A stretch of 64,000 nucleotides of DNA, taken from NCBI RefSeq assembly GCF_023278565.1, contig NC_064677.1, positions 4,216,001 to 4,280,000 on the forward strand, in the 5' to 3' direction. Source of the DNA: Colletotrichum lupini (lineage: Eukaryota > Ascomycota > Sordariomycetes > Glomerellales > Glomerellaceae). Below the pieces are notes generated by a model. The model was not told the origin of the DNA and did not search any database. It worked only from the letters and a program-made list of their open reading frames with translations. Position 1 is the stretch's first letter. Every line of letters starts with the position of its first letter. The position numbers were made by a program, and so were the translations under genes. Positions 33,082 through 46,700 of this stretch are shown piece by piece.

Positions 33082-34317
33082 TTAGGCTGGTATCGTGGAG
33101 TTGCCGGTTAGCCGTTTCCACCCCTTGAGATCCCACTCTCTCCTGGCGCCTTTCAGATCGTCCACATTTAGGATATCAACGCCCTCTTGAACAAGCACAT
33201 CCCATACGTGGTTTCTGATACTGATTGGCCATGCTGGGAGATCCCAGTACCGGACCATTAAGCCGCGAGAATGGGCTTCTTTGATTTGCGCTCTCAGTTT
33301 CCCCATTTGGCCCTTTGATAGGTCACCAAACCAAACGGTGCCGAGCGCCTTCTTGAACGATACGCTCGTGTAGAAGGAGTTGGTAAGATCGAAGTTGTGA
33401 CGGTCTAGGTTCAGGAGGGGAGCGTCGAAGAACGTGTCCCTGTAGGTCGTGTTTTCGACGACCATACCGAAAGGAGTGTTGCCTGTCCCGACGACGGTGA
33501 TGGGCCCATAGTGGACTTTGCCATCGATGACTTTGCTCAGCCAGCCTCGCTCTCGCAAGGGCTCCAACTGACGGACCACCTCCGGCCAAGTCTCCGGGCC
33601 GCTCGTCTTCAAATCCACCAAGAGAACCATGGTTTGATCCGGGCTTGCCTCATAAATGCCCCGAGGCGATTCCTGTGTGATGTTTCCGAGGTCCGCGTTC
33701 CGTTCCTCAAGCAGACGAACGAGGGGGTCTATGTAGAGACTCGTGAAGGTGTTCTTCTGACGCAGAGACCACTTGTTGTGGCCAACGAATAACTCGGTGT
33801 CCATGAGCCACACGTCTGCCTCAATGCCAATGCATCCTGCCTGGAGAGCGTCATAGATGGGTCTTTTTCTCCAGTAGTCATTATGAGAGTGGCATGGAAT
33901 CGGCTCAACGATGCTCGCGCTTTCAAACTGCCCGGATGCCGTATCCCAGACCTCGCGGGCTACGAATAGTACCAGGTTCAGAAGGACAAATATCAAGCTA
34001 AGATCCAAAGTTAGCCGGGGAATCAAATATTGCGCCGTTCGCAACACTTACAGCATGGCTAACCAAACAGCGCCGCACATGATGAAGGAACGTTTCCGTG
34101 TCCATGGTTTCGGTATCATGTAGGCAGGAGGGAGTAATCCATCTTCGGAAGTAAAACTCTCAGCTGGTGTTGGCGGGACTTCGATTCCGCCTTCACTTGC
34201 GGTGTCTGCTTCCTCGGGAGAGTCTCTGTAGCGAGGTATCGTGTTGCTGTTTCGGGACCAAAATTGACGGAAGCGATCACGCACGGCGTCGATGCTGGCG
34301 CTCTTTGTAGTAGACAT
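33082..34317 (-). CDS. AIM6: Aim6-like protein, PI-PLC/GDPD-type TIM-barrel fold
   Basis: Yeast Aim6 is named from a screen for altered mitochondrial inheritance; its biochemical activity is unknown. Two exons on the minus strand, 34317-34052 and 33997-33082, give 393 residues (yeast 390). The intron join falls inside the only membrane segment (IMCGAVWLAML-LIFVLLNLVLF, about residues 78-100), giving a probable type II membrane topology. The remainder resembles a phosphodiesterase barrel: PCHSHNDYW (about 120), GCIGIEADVWL (about 140) and LFVGHN. The barrel-end motif DILNVDDL is close to the C-terminus. His and Glu/Asp in these motifs are where PI-PLC and glycerophosphodiester phosphodiesterases carry catalytic residues. 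Enzymatic activity is therefore plausible but unproven. The N-terminal ~75 residues are polar and cytosolic. Confidence 0.88.
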
Positions 34318-35719
34318 TCTCGAATAGGTCTGATATTCCAGCTAATATGATCGGACAATGGGTCGGAGACAGAGGCGCCTGATCAGAGAGAAGGCAAGAA
34401 GAAGAGGCCGTCGGATGGTTGCTCTTTATCTCTAGAGCATATCGTGGTAAAGTACGAGGGTTCGTAGACTGTAAGTCTGGGCTGCGGCAGTGCTATTGTA
34501 CGGCAAGCCGTTTCCAAGTCCGTCAGGCAGGCTGTGCGGCACTTCGAGGTAGGAGGCCAGATAAGTACGTAGTATGAGGTACTGGCAGTGGTGGAAGGGA
34601 GGTGCACAAAGAGAAAACCAACAAAGGCAAGGGCGAATAAGTCTAGATGTTTGCGGACGAGGCAAAGAGTGAAGAACTGCGGGAGAGAGACACCAAATAT
34701 AGCGGGATCTGTGAAAGTGGTTGTTGGCTTGGCTTGCTGCCTGCTTTAAGAGGGGGACACTGGAGCTAAAGATCACCGCAAGGTGAAGGTAGGTAATAAG
34801 GTCGGGTACCTCAGGGCGAGGTAAGGACAGGGCGAAATGGGGTAGGGATATAAAGGTTAAAACGGCAAGTAGATCCGAGCATGGTTAGGGATGGATGCTG
34901 GGGTAGGGACGGCGGTTGAGAACAGACTTTGGGAAGAGCTGAGAGGGCCTGAGAGCAAGATGAAGAGACAGCGAGGCACGTTGGAAAGTCGGAGGAACGG
35001 GGGCTAGGGGAAGGAGGAGAATGAGAGAGAGTCAGTGAGCTGAATGAGGGCGTGAGTGAGCGACAGAGAGCAAACGGACAAGACGCTGTGCTGTGGATGG
35101 GACACGGGTCTAGTGTCTAGCATATGGTTCCAGAAGATGTGATGTCTCCAGTTGTGTAGTGGCATCTACGGCGGCAGCAGCAACAATGCAGCAGTAGCGA
35201 TACATGGATTCCATGCTAGACACTACAAGCTAAGGTACTTGGTTGGGGAGAAGGGGGACTAATGCTAGTCAGTGGGCGGCGTATTCAAGCATTTCCAAGT
35301 CATCCATGTCCTGTCCTGTTCCACGTCCGTAAAAGGGACTAAGACTAAGAAAGTCTATCAGGAGCTTAGCTAGCCCCAAGACGGTGGGGGGCGCGGGACC
35401 CGAGGGAGTGTTTCTGGCGCCTGTTTTGTTTGTGTTTGTTACCCTGGCGAAGGGGGGTGTTGGTTCAGGCCCAGGATCAATCAGTGTAACGAAGAATAAA
35501 TGTGATTATGGGCTTCAGGGACAACGGTATCTGAATGTGTGGATCGTCTTGGCCAGGCAGCAGAGATATGTATCGTGTCATGGCGGTGGTTGTATGCACG
35601 GTCAGAGGCCACGAAACAAGGATAGTCATTCATTATGTCCACGACGAGTGACGACGACAACGACGACAGTCATGCCATGGAGAATAGACAGGGCAAGAAA
35701 GTGAGGCCAAGAAAAAAGG

Positions 35720-35765
35720 AAGAGAGAGAGAGAGACAGAGAGAGGGTGTGTGTGTGTGTGTGTGA
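35720..35765 (+). repeat. compound microsatellite (AG)n(GT)n
   Basis: An AG run at 35720-35745, with one C interruption at 35736, passes directly into a GT run at about 35746-35764. Confidence 0.9.
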
Positions 35766-37698
35766 GACTATTCTCAGGTCTGGGGTCAAGTGTCGAACGT
35801 CAACCATGGAAGTAGCGCGTCGAGGTAGCGCATGGGCGATGACTCTGTGACCAGTGGAAAGGCGCACCAAGGTCCCATTGTCGTTAGTCGCAAAACAAGA
35901 GGCCAACAACTAAGGTTATTCGGCATGCCTCTCTCAAACCAAACCTGTCGTGTCGGAATGCCTCAGTCGAATGGCGAAAGAGAGTCGACGAGGGTCTGGC
36001 CGACGGGGAAATCCCTGCACTCTGGCGTTCCCGAGGTCCAGGTACCTCGTAGTTGCTTCCGGCCCCCTCCTGGAGTCAGGTACTTTGACCAGACCCTGAG
36101 ACCCCTCATCCCAGCCGCTTTCCTCGACACTTCTTGCCTCTGCGGGTGAGGCACAAGGGAAACATGAGGTGCCAAGGAAAAGTCAGTGCGGAAAGTTCAG
36201 AGAGTATCGAGGATGAAAAGAAAAAGAACGAGGTACACTACTTGGAGATTGGTTGGAGACTGGTTGGAGGCTTGGCACGGGAGACAGCTACGGTCCTACA
36301 GCTGAAAGGAACGAAAAAAGAATTTGGGAAAGAGAGCGAAGGAGTACCGGCCATGCATCTCCAATCCAGTCCAGCAGCTGCGCCTTCTGCTACCAGTACG
36401 GACATCTCAGTGGTCAATGACCGTCGTACAAAGCTGCCCGCTGTGGCCACCGATGGACACAAGGTACCTTGGGTTAGGTCCTTGGTGGAGCGCCTAAGCA
36501 TCCAAGGCACTTCATTAACCATTTTCATACGGTGCATACGAAGTATCTTGTACCTATCGATAGGCGGCGTAGATACTTGCCTCCGTGGAGAAGTCATGTT
36601 CCCCGCCGTGGCATCTCCCCGCAGATGGATACCTACATTGAAGTTTGAACCCAGTCAAGCAAGTCGCAGGAACACCGCACGCCGCACCTCGCGAGAGTAA
36701 GACTGGACGGACTTTCGCTTCCTCAACTCTGAGATGGTCCGTGCTAAGCCAGTACCGGCTTTGAGACGGCGTGCTCCATGTTCTGGGCTCTCGAATCCCT
36801 CTCTCCCAATCATGCCAACATCCCTCCTTCTCGTTTTTTCTTTCTGCCTCTCATCTGGTATGCCGCCTCTACCTACACAATACTCAATACGTAGGTACCT
36901 TGCTACTCCTCTTCTCGCGCCTTTGCCTTACAGGCCATACTCTTTCAAGCATGTGGCGCAGCTCATAGGCGGATTAACTTCCATTCAAGCGACCATGAGA
37001 AACCAGCTAGTAACATTAAATCCCTCTCGCACTCCCGGCCTTGATGGTGTACTATCTATGTCACGCGCATCATTCATACCTTAATATGCTTAGATAGAGC
37101 ACCAGCCCCCAGTGCCGTTTCCGAGAGGGTTCCTGCTATGTGCGGTCTGAGGAGTCCGCGCTCGTCCTAGACTGGACCAGACTGCACGAGGTAACTACCT
37201 TAGGTATCCCCACAAAATCATGGCCCTCCACCAGGTTCAAGGCCAGCCTAGAACGACCTATTACAAATGCCCTCGTTTCCTCGTGGACCACCTTGGTTCA
37301 TGGCATCCCGCCGACTTGCCAGCCAGCTTACATGTGGATTCAACTCCAAGGCAGGGCAGCGTGGCGCCCGGGAAGCTTCTTGCGTGCTTGTTTGTGTACG
37401 GATAAGAACTTCGGCCGCCGCACTTTGAGCCGAAGGCGAGGCGTTTTGACCAAGTCTAGCTGCGATCTGTCAATACTCCGTATCTCAGCCACACCAAAAT
37501 GGATACACGCTCGTGTCAGCCATGCGCCCATCGCGGCATCGCCCCAGAGCGTGACTGATCGGTACATTTCCATGGGTCGCGCGGACGGCGGCACGTCCGA
37601 GCCTCCGTTTCCCGCCCAAAACCAGAAACAACAGCCATCCATCCATCAGCCATGGCCATGCTTGCACGAAGTGTTTCTGACTTGACCGTGATTATGGG

Positions 37699-37722
37699 CT
37701 GACTGACTGACTGACTGACTGA
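37699..37722 (+). repeat. tetranucleotide repeat (CTGA)6
   Basis: Six perfect copies of CTGA in tandem. Confidence 0.95.
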
Positions 37723-37959
37723 TGAACACCCACCGACTGATGCCGACATCAAGCCGGGAAAAAGTATGGAAAAAAAAAAAGGCATTTGGTAAAAAAGCTC
37801 AGCGCAATCGTCTACGTACGCAACTCATCAGCCGTCGATACTGAGACACGTCCGAAAACGACTGGAAGTGTCACATAATCAGACGGCCAGTAATTGAGTT
37901 TGTTCTCCTCACTCAACCACACCTCGACATCTCCGACACGCGAAACACGCCTTTCTCCG

Positions 37960-37988
37960 AGTCTGAAGTCTGAAGTCTGAAGTCTGAA
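37960..37988 (+). repeat. heptanucleotide tandem repeat (AGTCTGA)4
   Basis: Four perfect copies of AGTCTGA plus one base. Confidence 0.95.
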
Positions 37989-39071
37989 TCCTAGAGTCCG
38001 TCGGGCTTGCTCTGTGGGACGGACTCGGGTGCAAATACCTCACCTCGTTCCCCTACAGTTGCTTTCGCCAACCGGGGACGTAGCAGTTGTGCCAGCCACC
38101 TTGCAATTACCGCCTCATGTTGATCTGGTCTCTGGCATAGCACGTCTTCGCCCCCTTCCGCTACCATTTGCCTGGTCATGGCGGCGCCTCCGTCACCGCT
38201 GCACTTCTCCGTCAACATGAGGCGCTCATCACTGTGGCATCATCCATCGAGACGGCAACGAAGGAGGAACACTGTCCATGCATGCCCATGCGTGCGACAA
38301 GCCTGGTTCTCATCAAAAGGGATGTTCTAGTACACTTCCCATAAGAAGCGTACTCCATTGACAAACACGATCATCTCACTGGAGAAAACAAGCTCTGGAT
38401 TCCAACGTGCTTCGGCCTAGATGGCGGCTCCAGGTCCCACCATCCTTCTGAGTCGCTTATCTGGTAGGTATATTCGGTGAGCTCCGCACCACATTTTCTC
38501 CGTGGGTAAGGTGATCGATTGTATTGGCAGAGGCTTTGGCACTGTTGGTTGTTTGAGTCTCCCGAGAATGACTTGACAGCCACTTGCTTGGCAGGGAAAA
38601 AAATCAATTTACAGATGATCAGCGAAGCATGCAGGGCGGGTACCTCAACCTCGAGCAAAGTTTTTGTACCTATGACCAGGTGAAGCCAGCCCATGTGCTG
38701 CAGAACTGTCATTGATCAGGTGCCAAGATGCCAGATTGTGGGATTCCCGCGTGTGATCTGTCCAAGGTGGACCGGCCCTAGGGGCTTTCCGACGTGGAGA
38801 CCCCTGCAGCTGCAGCACGGTACGTTCCTCCATTGCCACGACAGGGCGTTGGTTTCATGAGGTGGAGCGGGGGTTACCCCCAAAGAATGTGCCTCACTTC
38901 TTATCAGACGACCACTTGTTATCGTCGCTGACATAATACAAAATTTTCCATCACTCCCGTCCCTGAGTCGCGAATCATCCCGCCTCACCTGCAATTACGA
39001 AACCTTGAAGTAGAGGGGAACGTGTTTCTGTACTGAATCGCTCAACAAGTCATCCATTCAAGTCAGTCGCA

Positions 39072-40150
39072 ATGCCTCACAAACATACCAGGAGGGAACA
39101 GGATCCCTCAGCGTAAGTTTCAACCGCCTGAGATGCCGTTGTGGCATGCACTAACCGGCTTCATGCAGATTTGATCTCCCCCCATCACAAATCGCGAGGC
39201 CGCTTCCCGTTCAGCTGCGAAGTCGAAAAGCTTTAGCCAATAATGCGAAAAACACCAAGAACGGCAAGAATGGCAAAATCCAAAAGACAGAGAATGATGG
39301 CGTCTCCAAGAAGAGAAAAGGTCGCAGCAATGATGACGATGCTCCGAGAGCTTTCAAGCGCATCATGTCGTTGGCGTCGGGCAGGAGACAACGATCTGGT
39401 CTAGATAATGGCGAGACGGTGGCCCAAAAGAAGAAGGCAGCTAAGAAAGCTGCGGCAGCCGCGCAGAGCGAGACCAAGGCTGAGGAGACTGGGAAGCCCG
39501 AGATGCCCACGATCAGGCCGGGTGAGAAGATGTCCGATTTCGCTGCCCGCGTCAACGCAGCCCTACCCCTGGCCAACCTTGTCAATAAGACTGAAAGGGG
39601 CGGAAAAGATCCTCTCGGTCTCAAGACCGTCAGGACGCGGAAAGAGAAGAAGATGCACAAGCTATATGACCAGTGGCGTGAGGAAGAGCGCAAGATTCAA
39701 GAGAAGAGAGAAGAGGAGCTCGAAGAGATCGCCGAACGCGAGCTAGATGAAGAGATCAACGGCGGTACCTTTGGCAATTTCGGACAGACCTCAAAGGCCT
39801 TCTACGAACCTGGGCAGGACAAGAAGAAGGGTAAAAAGGGGAAGAAGAGTAAGGGCGCAGACCGCGAAGAAGATCCTTGGGCGGTGCTCAAGAAGATGCG
39901 TGCCGAGGCCAAAGTAGGGCTCCATGATGTCGCGCAGGCTCCGCCAGAACTTCACAAGGCCGGCAGAGATAAGCTGTTGGTCCGTGGTGCGGCCGTTGAT
40001 GTCTCCAACGTGCCAAAATCCGCTGGTAGCCTGAGAAGGCGTGAAGAGCTCCAGGAAACCAGAGAGGCATTCCTTGTGGCTTACAGAAAACAGCAGGAGG
40101 AAAAGTTGGCTAAGCTTGCCGTGACGAGATCTCGAGATACCCAAAACTAG
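39072..40150 (+). CDS. conserved basic lysine-rich protein, probably nuclear, function unknown
   Basis: Two exons, 39072-39112 and 39169-40150, give 340 residues. The first exon encodes MPHKHTRREQDPS and joins through a split Ala codon to FDLPPSQIARPLPV. The protein is rich in Lys/Arg/Glu. The best-ordered part is around residue 140-185 (IRPGEKMSDFAARVNAALP, LVNKTERGGKDPLG), followed by a predicted coiled coil (KMHKLYDQWREEERKIQEK). A KKKGKKGKKSKG patch and other basic clusters look like nuclear or nucleolar localisation signals. Filamentous fungi commonly carry a protein of this shape; I know of no established function. The gene is tandem with TFC3, 551 bp downstream. Confidence 0.82.
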
Positions 40151-40701
40151 CAGTAACAAAAGCCTGTCTTTGAAGACACCGATGAAAACCTAGAGTCACT
40201 TTGATTTAATTACCTACCTCATATCTTGTCTACTTGAGATGTGACACGAGACGAGATATCCAGTCCATACCTCCGGCCCTCTTGCCCTCAAGGTTATCCA
40301 AGAACTGAAGGCCAAATTACGGACTACGTCCGTGCGAAACAGATATCATGCCATGATCACGTGCAGTGGAGGTAACAGTAGCTATTGTCTCGTCCACAGC
40401 CACCACAGCCACCTGGACGATGCTGCACCTAAGGTACGTATCCCACCATGACGGCGGGGTTCCCGACGCGGCCAGACTCAAGCGGTTTCCTTCCCCTCCA
40501 CTTTCCAGATCTTTGGCCGACTCAAACGTAGCGGGGGAAAACCAACCGGAATCTGGAAGGAATTTTCGACCAACCGCATACGCCAACCCAGGCATCTTGG
40601 GTTCGATTTTCCATCGTCGACCTTCGCCGTCAATATTCGCATGACTTTTTCTATGCGGCTTTCGTTCACCTGATAATGACAACCCCCAAAAAGGAGGCAC
40701 A
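40151..40701. promoter_or_regulatory. intergenic, presumed TFC3 promoter
   Basis: 551 bp between tandem plus-strand genes. No supported gene; minus-strand frames here are unconvincing. Presumed 3' UTR of the upstream gene and promoter of TFC3. Confidence 0.45.
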
Positions 40702-43700
40702 ATGTCCCGCGACCTCGAGCGACTGATAGAGTCAGTCATCACTGACATCTCATGTTATGGTGACTTGGGTGAGAGAACCTGCCCTGCACGCTCATGAGAA
40801 CGAGGATTCTCGGCTTCTTGTTCATCACTTCCAAATTATCATTCTACTTACAGTTTACGCAATTACACTGAGATGGCTGGCATTCGACTATGTCCCCCCA
40901 CCAGTCGTGCGTTTAAAAACTTTTTGGCTTGGAAAACTTTCTAGCTGGCGCATCTCACTGACAAGCGGTTAATAGGATGCACTGTACTGCATGTACTCGA
41001 TTCACTCGGGACTTTTTACAAGGACACCCGACCCAGGCAAGATGCACTAGCAGAACCCTCTCAGTCAACAGACGAGGAATCCAACCAGTTACTGTGGTCT
41101 ACAGCCTGGGACTGGCTGAGAGTGAGGAAGGACGTCTCCGTCGGACCGAATCGAAAGTGGAATCATGTACCTCTGGCTGACATCCTCGCCTTACCGGATC
41201 CAGACTCTCAGGATGGAACAGCAGCTCTCAGTACCTCAGAGAGTGCCGCAAAAGAAGGTCTAAATGACTCTGAATCTAACGGCCTCGTCAAGTCGGCGCC
41301 GAAGACCCCAGGCCTTCGAAAGCGGCCTCGTATATACGTCTCTGAGGATCGCATGTGGGAGTCCATTGCTGGACATGCGCCCGACTACCGAAGGGTCCCG
41401 AGACTGGAGTGGATGGCCTTGGTCGGTATCGCCTCCACTAAGCAGGAGGGTATCCTGCAAGGCGATTTAGGTCGGCTTGTTGGCCAAGACAAACGCTCAT
41501 TGCCCAAAAGAACAGATGCTTTAGCAGAGAAGGGATATATCTCGAAAAGAACGACGCTCGTCAGGGGAACCAAGACCAGCAAGATGTGGTTGACGCGCTT
41601 CGCCCCAGCTCTTCCAATCGATCCCTTGAAAGCAACGGCTAGTCTGCACACGACTGTTGATATGTCCCGAAACGCCCTGGCGTGCGACTTGGAGCCAGTC
41701 TCATGGCGTGGCAGGTGGAATGGGGAATCAGTTGACTACATCTCTCTAGCCCAAACAATAATGGCCATTGTGAAGGCCTTTGGTATCATCAGATATCATG
41801 ACCTACGGTGCAAACTGGGCATTTTGGGTCTGAGATGGCAGATGAAAGTGGCAGCCAAGACGTGTCGATTCTTCGTCCAGACTGGAGCCATCCAGTATGT
41901 TGGCGCCACTTTGTCTGGGAAACTTTTCAAGGACTGCCTCAAATTCGACCACGATCTTACGCACGAGGATTGGGCTGCCTATCTGGCTACGGGAAAGCAG
42001 AAAAGCATTCAGTCTGATCACAGCCTAAATGGTGGAGATCTTGGATCTGATCCGGCAAGCAAAACCGCCAGCATGGACACCCCAAGCCCAGGGACTGAAC
42101 CTGGTCGTGCTCTCAACAGAAGACGAATGAATCCACGCTCCAGCTGGATAGCCGACAAACCACTAACCACGACAATCTTCGACAATATTTCTGCTGCAGG
42201 CTCCGCGGGTCTGTCGAATAAGCAGTTAGGAGACTTGACTTTGGGGCCATCCTTTCGGCGGTATATATCCTCCATTTCCTCGACAATCTCGCTCCCGACA
42301 CAGCAGCCAGTGCATCTCAGGCACTTTCAGGTATCGAGTGAGATGCATCGAAAAGGCAAATCTCAGCAATATCGCTATTTTGCACTCAGCGCCCAGCAAA
42401 AAGTTGCCGCCGATGCTGACAAGAATCTCACTGGACAGATGGGCAATGATCATTCTCTGGCTGACGGGGCTTGTGGAAAGACGCTGGCAGGCCATTTTAC
42501 ATATCCCGCAGTAGTCCCTGACTTATCCTATACTGCCAGTGGCCTAGCTGCTCTTGCTCGAGTTTCTGGCAAGGCGCTCAATGCGATCACCAAGAGGAAG
42601 GCCGAGGTTTTGGATACCCCGCGAGCCAATGTGGCTCAAGAAGCTGGAGGACTGCGTCAAGGAAAGCGAAGAAGGCTTTTACAGCAGACCGGCGAAGATT
42701 CTTCTGAAGAGGACGCGAGCTTTACAGCGGGAACGTGCTCAGAGCTAGACTCTACAACCCCCTCTGCAACGACTACCAGGCGTGGTACGAGGCGACGCCC
42801 AGCTGAATCGGCAACGGCATCGAGTATCGTGACACTCAAAGTAGATCCATCAGCGCTGTCCAGAATACTCTCCAATAGCGATCAAAATCCTGAAGCCGGC
42901 GCGGGCCCACATATCCCTCAGGCTCCTCCCGTTCATGGTACAGACGAGTCCACTATCCATGCCGCTGTTGGCCAAGAAGGCAAGCTTCAGGAACCTTTGA
43001 ACCCAGACGCAACGCTACCAGATACGACAGCCGAGGGGATCGAGGTTCCTGCCGCCCTGCCAACGGATGAGCAATCCATTGTCGTGGGCTCTCAACAATT
43101 AAATCAAGATATGGAGATACCCAATGCCGAGGCAGTGGATGATACACTTATCGACGGCGTGCCTGTGAAGCGTGGAGGCCGTCGAACCAAGAAAGGGTCA
43201 GCAAAACCTTCTGCCCGTGGCCGTCCCAAGATTTTCAAATGCGACAAATGTGGAGGAACTTGGAAGAACGACGTTGGTATTAAATACCACCTCGAGAAAT
43301 CGAAGACACCCTGTAACCCAAACTATGTGGCACCCCTTATTGGACCTCCCGAGAAACTTTTCCCAGCTGCGAAACGATCGACTCTGGCGAAGCGAGCAGT
43401 TAATCCTCCTCGACAGATCAAACCTCGGCACTCGAGGTTGTCTGCCCTCAATGACACTCTAGACGATGAGGAAGGCCAGGAGGACGCCTTCGGCTTGCAT
43501 GAAAGAGGAGATGACGCTGTCACCGCTGCTATACAATCCTTCGAGGCTACTCCTTTCAGGAGCAGAAGACTGCGCACCGATCAGGGAGGGGAATCCGGCG
43601 TACTACAGGAGACAAGACGAGGCGCGAGAAGGGGCATAGGCAGTAATCGGAGTACGTCAAAGTCATCAAGTGCACTGAAGCCGCCGGTATCCTCGACGCA

Positions 43701-46700
43701 GCTGCCCATGAGTGGGCTCATTGATGATCCTGCCAGCGCTGTAAGAGACATGCCAACGAAACATGCCTCACTTCAAATAGCAGTCGGGAAAGCAAGGGGG
43801 GAAGACACACCAAAAGCCAAGGGAATGCATATCTCCCCGGAAAGCCGCAGGAAGACTCTCCTAGACACTGCTGGAATCGATCCACCGCAACTTTTGACGC
43901 CAACGAGAATGCATGATCATTCGGGGCGACGAGTTTCGCACTCGGGTCCAGCAAAGCGAAGTTCGAATGGAAGTCCCAACCGAGCAGGCTCAGGAGATAC
44001 GGCAGCACCTGTCATCGAATCCAGTCCACTACCACATGCAGACGCGCTGAGGGCCAGTCTAACCGATAGTAGTACTCTTTCAAAAACACAGACCATGGAA
44101 CGGGCACTTCAGTACATCCTACATGCGAGTGGTGGTGTCTTCCCCGGAGGCCAGTCTCTGTGGTACGCTACTATCGCTACGTGGGAAACTCTGTTCTCGT
44201 CTGAAGAGGCGCCAGACCATCAAATGTACAAAAACGCATTGGCAAGGTTGGCGAAGAAGAAGCAAGTGGTTGTCAGTACGCATGCTTTCAAGAATTCTAA
44301 AGGCATGATGGCGAACTACCAATTGATACGGATTCCTGGCATCGAAGCGTCATCCCCGCCAGGTGCAGCTATGAAAGCGAATATCATGGCTCATCACCCA
44401 AGACTTTACATCCCGCCGGCCTTCAGGCCCAAGGCAGGAATGCCTGAGGAGGACAAGCATGACGCTCAGCCTGTCTTCTCCAGCCGTAGGAAGACAGTTC
44501 AGGTGATGGAGGTTCTTGATGCTCCTTTTTATGCCAATAAAGCAGCTAATGAGAGGCCAAATACGCCCCCTGAGGGATCCCAGACCCCAAGGAAACGCAG
44601 GAAACGAATGGTCACAAGGGAACAGATCGCCCATGCAGAAGATCAAGGTCCCGATGGAACACGCAAGAGAGACATCTTTCGATTCTTCATGACAGGGCAA
44701 GTAGGACCAATCGCTGGGCCCTCCGAATCTCGCGGTGGTGGACGGAGCGGCTGTCCTCCGAATATTGTCTTTCTGAATCCCAACACATATCTGGGACCCG
44801 AAATGCCAGAAGACATTCAACACACACCTCTTCCTGAAGCCTCGGCCCCAGAGCCAACTTATCCCACGGCCCCGCCAACATCTGACGTGTGCCACGACCT
44901 GTTCAACGTAACCTTCGCTCATGCCGACACGATTGAAGGCAATGACGGTACCTGGCCGGCGTGTGAGAGCGCATTCTTCGACACGGAGGACCGTAGCCTG
45001 ACAATCAGTGGCTGGATGCCCGATTCGCGTTGGTTCCTCCGACAGAACTTGCCTCAAAATCTCTCTGAGATAACAAAGTGGCGAGGGGGGCCTGGACACA
45101 AGTTGCCCAACAGCAGCCAATTCTACGAATTCTCCGATCAGGTCGATGCCTGCTTCGACTGGGAGCTGTCAACTGAGGGTATGAAGCTCCTTTTGGCGGG
45201 GTCGATCGACCCGGATTATATCTTTATCAACCATGTCGTCGATGACCTTCCCGGCGGATGGGAGAACCCCCAACTTGAATGGGATCCTGTGAACCAACTC
45301 AGTCAATCTGCCTTGTTTAGCCTCCACATCGCTGAACAGGGAACGACTGCAACTGACCATCTCTGGGGCGGCGAGATTGGTCGTCAAAGAAAGCGCAAGC
45401 GACGACAGACCAAGCTCGGGACCGAGCCCAGAGAGCTTATGGTCGGAATCGATCTGAAAACGAGGACGCTCATACCGTTGCCTAGAGACATGGACCTGAG
45501 AGATGCATCGAGACAGAACGCCGGGCTCGACGAGACGAATGAAACCATCTTGATAGCCGCATTCGTCGTCACAAGAACACTTCTTGGTGGTGCCGACCGA
45601 ATCATAGAATGGGGTCTCATGATGACCTTGTTCCCCGACATGGCCCTCAGCGCCATGCGACGATTCTGGTCGAAAGCCCGAAAGGATCGTGGAACTTTCA
45701 TCAGTCAGCTTTCTGAGCGATTCCAGATTCAATTTATCTCAGCCTACGAGAACGATGAATTCCCGCCCATTGACTTTGACAATTATGTCGACTACGACTG
45801 GTCGCGCCTTATCAAGTGGACCGCTGGTCTTATTGAGGATTCGCAGGAATTGCCTGCCAGCAAGACTGCTCTGGAACGAGGCTACTCTCTCGGCTCAGCT
45901 TGGACGGATATTACCAATTGGCGCGACGAGTACTATAACTTTCAGATGTCTGTCTTTAACAGATTTGAGGCGGCCACTTCACGCCCCGCGACTTCCCTCG
46001 TGGACAACGATGGGGGAGCGCTGTCACAGGACAGTGAGGACCTAGCCATTGCCATGTCGTGGTTGCGCTCCCTTTGCTACACGCATCGCGATAAATATGC
46101 GCCGCAAGATATCAGGAAGAAGATGGCGAGCATCGGAGGCGGAGACGAGGAGCGCATCCAATCACTTCTTGAGCAAGCGGTCGAGACTCTCCAAGGTCAA
46201 GGTGTCATCACGGATAGCAAGCTCAAAGCACTCGAGGGCCGCCCTTACCGCCTCACCGAGACATTCTTGCCGCGATTCATCAAGTGGACTAATGAGGTCA
46301 AGTACATCGACGCCGCCAAGTTCAAACAACGACTTGATGTAAGCTTCCGACGGGGCGAAAAGATCCGGATTCCCTATGTCTTGAGGGATGGTGAGGTTAT
46401 GGCCATGATGAACTTGCAGGCGTACGGAAGAGTTGCCGTCACCACAGTTGATGTCCCGAATATTCCTCTCGGTTTCGACCCGGGCAATTACGAAAGTAGG
46501 AAATACCCTAAGTCGTACTACAACTTTGGTCTTGAGATCGAGGCCACAGAGAAGTACGTTTACGATGAAGATTTGGCCCTCCTACAAAAAGCCAAGCACA
46601 GCAAGCCGCCAAGGGAAAACCATAACCGGGCGGTTCCACTGTGGTCGGATTTTTTTGGGGAGCTCAACCATGATCGTTGGGCACAAGTTCTTGGCGCAGT

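Larger units (their letters stand above)
34318..39071. other. 4.75-kb gene-poor gap between divergent genes
   Basis: No frame with family resemblance; the longest (36134-36700, 37140-37685) overlap opposite-strand frames and lack motifs. It carries a GA/GT microsatellite (35720-35765), a CTGA repeat (37699-37722) and an AGTCTGA repeat (37960-37988). AGGTA-type words cluster at 34783-34826, just upstream of the Aim6-like gene. It must include promoters of both flanking genes. Confidence 0.5.

Noticed and set aside
37140..37685. 181-codon plus-strand frame in the Aim6-side gap
   Set aside because: Overlaps several opposite-strand frames of similar length and has no motif or upstream signals.
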